This document shows positions 14,502 to 16,842 of a DNA stretch of 16,842 nt, in pieces. A program made the translations under genes and the position numbers. This stretch comes from DATEJJ01 sp039649115 (GTDB taxonomy: Bacteria > Actinomycetota > Actinomycetes > Mycobacteriales > Micromonosporaceae): assembly GCA_039649115.1 (NCBI GenBank), contig JBBWZQ010000398.1, positions 1 to 16,842 of the forward strand. Direction: 5' to 3'. How positions within the stretch are numbered: position 1 is the first letter of the stretch; each line of letters opens with the position of its first letter. Under the pieces are notes generated by a model that was given only the letters and a program-made list of their open reading frames with translations, was not told the origin of the DNA and searched no databases.

Positions 14502-15473
14502 ATGCGCCGCGCGCTCGCCATCGTCACACTGCTCGCCCTGTGCGCGGCCGGATGCGGCTCGCACGGCACGTCCACGAGGGCGGGTCCGAGCCCGGTGCGC
14601 AGCCCGAGTCCGAGCCCGAGCGCCGCAGTCTCGACCAGCGGTCCGCAACCGGTCGCCGGGAAGGTGATGCTCGGCGCCTACCTGGAGCTGGCCGGGAAGA
14701 CCCTCACCCAGAGCCTGGCGCTGCGCCGCAGCCAGCTCGGGCGCGGCATGCGCATCGTCCACCTCTACTTCGAGTGGACCGACGGGCTGCTCGACTGGAT
14801 CGACGTGGTGCCGCCGGGCAGCATCCCGATGCTGTCGTGGAGCGCGCTGCCCGCGTACACCTCCGTCACGGACGGCTCGCAGGACGCGCTGATCCGGCGG
14901 CAGGCGCAGGCGGTCGCGGCGTACCGCAGGCCGCTGTTCCTGCGGTGGGGGTGGGAGATGAACGGCGACTGGTTCCCCTGGAGCGGCGCCAAGAACCGCA
15001 CCCGCGGCGCCGGCTACATCGCCGCGTGGCGGCACATCCACGACATCTTCGCCGCGGCCGGCGCCACCAACGTGGCCTGGGTGTGGAGCCCCAACTACTT
15101 CTCCGAGCCGGCGCAGGCGTGGAACGACATGACGAAGTACTACCCGGGAGACGCGTACGTCGACTGGGTCGGCACCTCCGGGTACAGCTACGGGCGGCAG
15201 TTGCCGGAGTTCCTGTTCGGCCGCACATACAAGACGTACGCGCCGCGCAAGCCGATCATGATCAGCGAGGTCGGCATCGCGGAGAGCGGCGGCACCACCC
15301 GGCCCGACTGGATCAGGGCACTGGCCACGTGGATCGTCGCGCATCCCGTGATCGCCGCGCTGGTCTGGTTCGACACGGACACGTACAAGGGCACCAACTG
15401 GCGCCTGGACACCACTCCGGCCGGGATCGCGGCATTCCGGGAACTGGCCAACGATCCGCACTTCGCGGGGTGA
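14502..15473 (+). CDS. GH26-like glycoside hydrolase, predicted lipoprotein
   Basis: A 323-residue secreted protein. It starts MRRALAIVTLLALCAAGCGS, a signal peptide ending in a lipobox with C18 as lipidated residue; the Ala at -3 is less common than Leu. A Ser/Pro-rich linker (residues 28-48, SPSPSPS) tethers the domain to the outer face of the membrane. The catalytic domain has the two acids expected for family GH26: acid/base E152 in RWGWEMNGDWFPW and nucleophile E256 in IMISEVG. GH26 members cleave beta-mannan, beta-1,3-xylan or mixed glucan; here W replaces the usual His before the acid/base. It begins one base after the deacetylase stop and ends three bases before the acyltransferase start. 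It may trim or release a surface polysaccharide built at this locus; the substrate is unknown. Confidence 0.85.
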   Translation: MRRALAIVTLLALCAAGCGSHGTSTRAGPSPVRSPSPSPSAAVSTSGPQPVAGKVMLGAYLELAGKTLTQSLALRRSQLGRGMRIVHLYFEWTDGLLDWIDVVPPGSIPMLSWSALPAYTSVTDGSQDALIRRQAQAVAAYRRPLFLRWGWEMNGDWFPWSGAKNRTRGAGYIAAWRHIHDIFAAAGATNVAWVWSPNYFSEPAQAWNDMTKYYPGDAYVDWVGTSGYSYGRQLPEFLFGRTYKTYAPRKPIMISEVGIAESGGTTRPDWIRALATWIVAHPVIAALVWFDTDTYKGTNWRLDTTPAGIAAFRELANDPHFAG

Positions 15474-15476
15474 CCG

Positions 15477-16733
15477 GTGGATCCCCGGATGTCGGTGCGG
15501 GACCGGGCCTGGGCGCCGGTGCAGGCGATCCGGGCGGTGGGACCGCTGGCCGGCCTGTCCACCGAGACCGTACGGGCGGCGCTGGTCGGGCTGCACGCCG
15601 CCGATCCCACCGCGCGCCTGCTCAGCCGGCTGGACATCGCCGGGTGGCGCTGGGCCGCGCCGCCGGCGCCGGAGTTCACGGCGCGCCTCGACTCGCTGCT
15701 GCTCGACGTCGACCCGGCGGAGCCGGCCACTGTGGACAGTGTGGTGCGCCGGCTGCTTCCGGTGGTACCCGGCGACCGCGCGATGGTCCTGGCGGTGCAC
15801 GGGAACTACCTGGCGGCCCGGATCTCGCACGGGGTGGGCGACGGGCGGGTGGTCAACCGGCTCCTGCTCGACCTGCTGCTGACCGCGACCCAGCCGCAAC
15901 CAGCGGCCCCGCGCACTCCCGGCACCCGGGCGGCGCTGGCGCGGGCCGTGGCGTGGCACTTCCGGCGGCACCCGGCAGCCCTGGCTGCGGCGGCCCGGGT
16001 GGCGCTGCCGCCGCCCGCGCCGGTCGGTACCGCGATCTCCTGGGCGTCCCGGCTCGCGTACAGTTCGGCCCGTTCGCCCGCCGACGGGCTGCGCCGGCTG
16101 CGCGAGTGGCGGGACGCGCACCTGCCCGGCGTCACCACCGCGTCGATCGTCTTCGCCGCGGCCTCGTCCGCGCTGCGCCAGGCGGGGCTGTGCCCGTACC
16201 GGCCGGGCGTCGTGATCCTCATCGACGCGCGCCGCTACCTTCCACCCGGATCCACTGTGGACGGCAACTTCTCCTGGGGGCAGTACCTGGTGCCGACCGA
16301 CCCCGAGGATCCGCGCGCGATCGACACCGTCCTCAGGGCGGAGCTGGCCTCCGGGCGCGCGCTGCTGATGCTCGCGCTGCGCGACGCGCGGGCCGCCCTG
16401 CTCCCCCGATCCGCGGCGGCACCGTCGACCGTCGGGCCGGTGCCCGGTCCTGACTTGTCGCTCAGCCACCTGGGTCGCCTGGACGGGTACGCCGAACTGC
16501 CCTGGACCGGCGCGCACGAGGGCCACCGCTTCGTCTGCGTACCGCCGCCCGCCGGCCCGGCCGGCATCACCTTCTCCCTGTCGGAGATGTCCGGCGCCCT
16601 GCACGTCACGGCCGCCTTCCACGGGTCCACCTTTCCCCAGGCGGCGGTGGACCGCGCGGTCGAGCTGGTGGCGACCCGGCCGGTGGACCTCGTCATGGCC
16701 GCACCGCGTCCCGGGCTGCCGCGCTCGTCCTGA
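15477..16733 (+). CDS. HxxxDG acyltransferase (condensation/PapA/BAHD-like fold)
   Basis: A 418-residue protein with the CoA-dependent acyltransferase signature SHGVGDG (H118 as base, D122) and a second motif NFSWG at 264-268. The latter resembles the DFGWG structural motif of BAHD enzymes and the corresponding stretch in PapA-type proteins. Such enzymes transfer an acyl group from CoA or a carrier protein to an alcohol or amine. No transmembrane segment or signal peptide is evident, so it would act in the cytoplasm. The GTG at 15477 is three bases after the GH26 stop; ATG at 15489, with GGTGGA before it, is an alternative. Neighbours suggest that the acceptor is a sugar or glycan precursor, but an NRPS/lipid role cannot be excluded. 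Its 3' end overlaps a gene on the opposite strand by 41 bases. Confidence 0.75.
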   Translation: MDPRMSVRDRAWAPVQAIRAVGPLAGLSTETVRAALVGLHAADPTARLLSRLDIAGWRWAAPPAPEFTARLDSLLLDVDPAEPATVDSVVRRLLPVVPGDRAMVLAVHGNYLAARISHGVGDGRVVNRLLLDLLLTATQPQPAAPRTPGTRAALARAVAWHFRRHPAALAAAARVALPPPAPVGTAISWASRLAYSSARSPADGLRRLREWRDAHLPGVTTASIVFAAASSALRQAGLCPYRPGVVILIDARRYLPPGSTVDGNFSWGQYLVPTDPEDPRAIDTVLRAELASGRALLMLALRDARAALLPRSAAAPSTVGPVPGPDLSLSHLGRLDGYAELPWTGAHEGHRFVCVPPPAGPAGITFSLSEMSGALHVTAAFHGSTFPQAAVDRAVELVATRPVDLVMAAPRPGLPRSS

Positions 16734-16842
16734 CCACCCGCAGCACCGCCGGCGCCATCAGCACGGCCTCCAGCACGAAGACCCCGGCCAGCACGAGCGC
16801 CAGCCCGGTCAGGCCGGACCAGCGGCCGCCCACGGTCGCGGC
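16693..16842 (-). CDS. C-terminal end of a membrane protein, cut by the window edge
   Basis: On the minus strand an open frame enters from the right edge and ends at TGA (16693-16695), giving 49 residues. It contains a clear hydrophobic helix (LTGLALVLAGVFVLEAVLMA) followed by a basic tail, as expected for the last transmembrane segment of an integral membrane protein. It runs convergently into the acyltransferase gene and overlaps its last 41 bases. The family cannot be told from this fragment. A polysaccharide export or polymerisation protein would suit the neighbourhood, but that is only a guess. Confidence 0.5.
   Translation of the reverse strand, partial: AATVGGRWSGLTGLALVLAGVFVLEAVLMAPAVLRVVRTSAAARDAVRP

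Noticed and set aside
14424..16622. Long open frame on the minus strand opposite the GH26-like and acyltransferase genes
   Set aside because: Arg/Gly/Pro-rich shadow with no recognisable domain, opposite genes that keep catalytic motifs and signal peptide.

Overview
The window is very GC-rich DNA (roughly 70 % or more by eye) with strong third-position G/C, frequent GTG starts, tight start/stop overlaps and actinobacterial protein families. It looks like chromosomal DNA of a filamentous actinomycete, and Micromonosporaceae would fit, although nothing here fixes the genus. I saw no rRNA, tRNA, insertion sequence, phage gene or CRISPR array.

Left part (1-4384, + strand): a two-gene ABC exporter of the MacB/FtsX type (ATPase 48-770, 912-residue permease 767-3505, joined by a GTGA overlap). 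A 162-bp gap follows, holding a small hairpin and a 13-codon mini-ORF with a strong ribosome binding site. Next is a KNTase/ANT(4')-like nucleotidyltransferase (3668-4384) with one altered catalytic position.

Central part (4381-13471, - strand): nine genes in one direction, mostly overlapping or a few bases apart. In transcription order they are APC amino acid/amine permease, FadR-type GntR regulator, glutamine-synthetase-like gamma-glutamyl-amine ligase, aldehyde dehydrogenase, short-chain dehydrogenase, class I glutamine-amidotransferase-type gamma-glutamyl hydrolase (PuuD-like), PNPOx-fold flavoprotein, methionine aminopeptidase and a VIT1/CCC1 transporter. The first six form a complete take-up, gamma-glutamylate, oxidise, oxidise, release pathway. 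A PuuB-type amine oxidase is absent and an SDR is present. I therefore favour an amino alcohol such as ethanolamine as substrate over putrescine (inference). The regulator carries an N-terminal extension of five in-frame 33-bp repeats. A promoter, an operator-like palindrome and a 7-codon mini-ORF that overlaps the ligase start lie in the 74 bp between regulator and ligase.

Right part (13685-16733, + strand), divergent from the permease across a 213-bp, less GC-rich intergenic region: a polysaccharide deacetylase, a GH26-like lipoprotein glycosidase and an HxxxDG acyltransferase, separated by 1 and 3 bases. This looks like a cell-surface or exopolysaccharide modification cassette. At the right edge the C-terminal end of a membrane protein enters on the opposite strand and overlaps the acyltransferase tail to tail.

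The observations most worth following are the proposed amino-alcohol gamma-glutamylation operon, the repeat-extended regulator, the two mini-ORFs and a recurrent palindrome (CCACWGTGG) scattered through unrelated genes.
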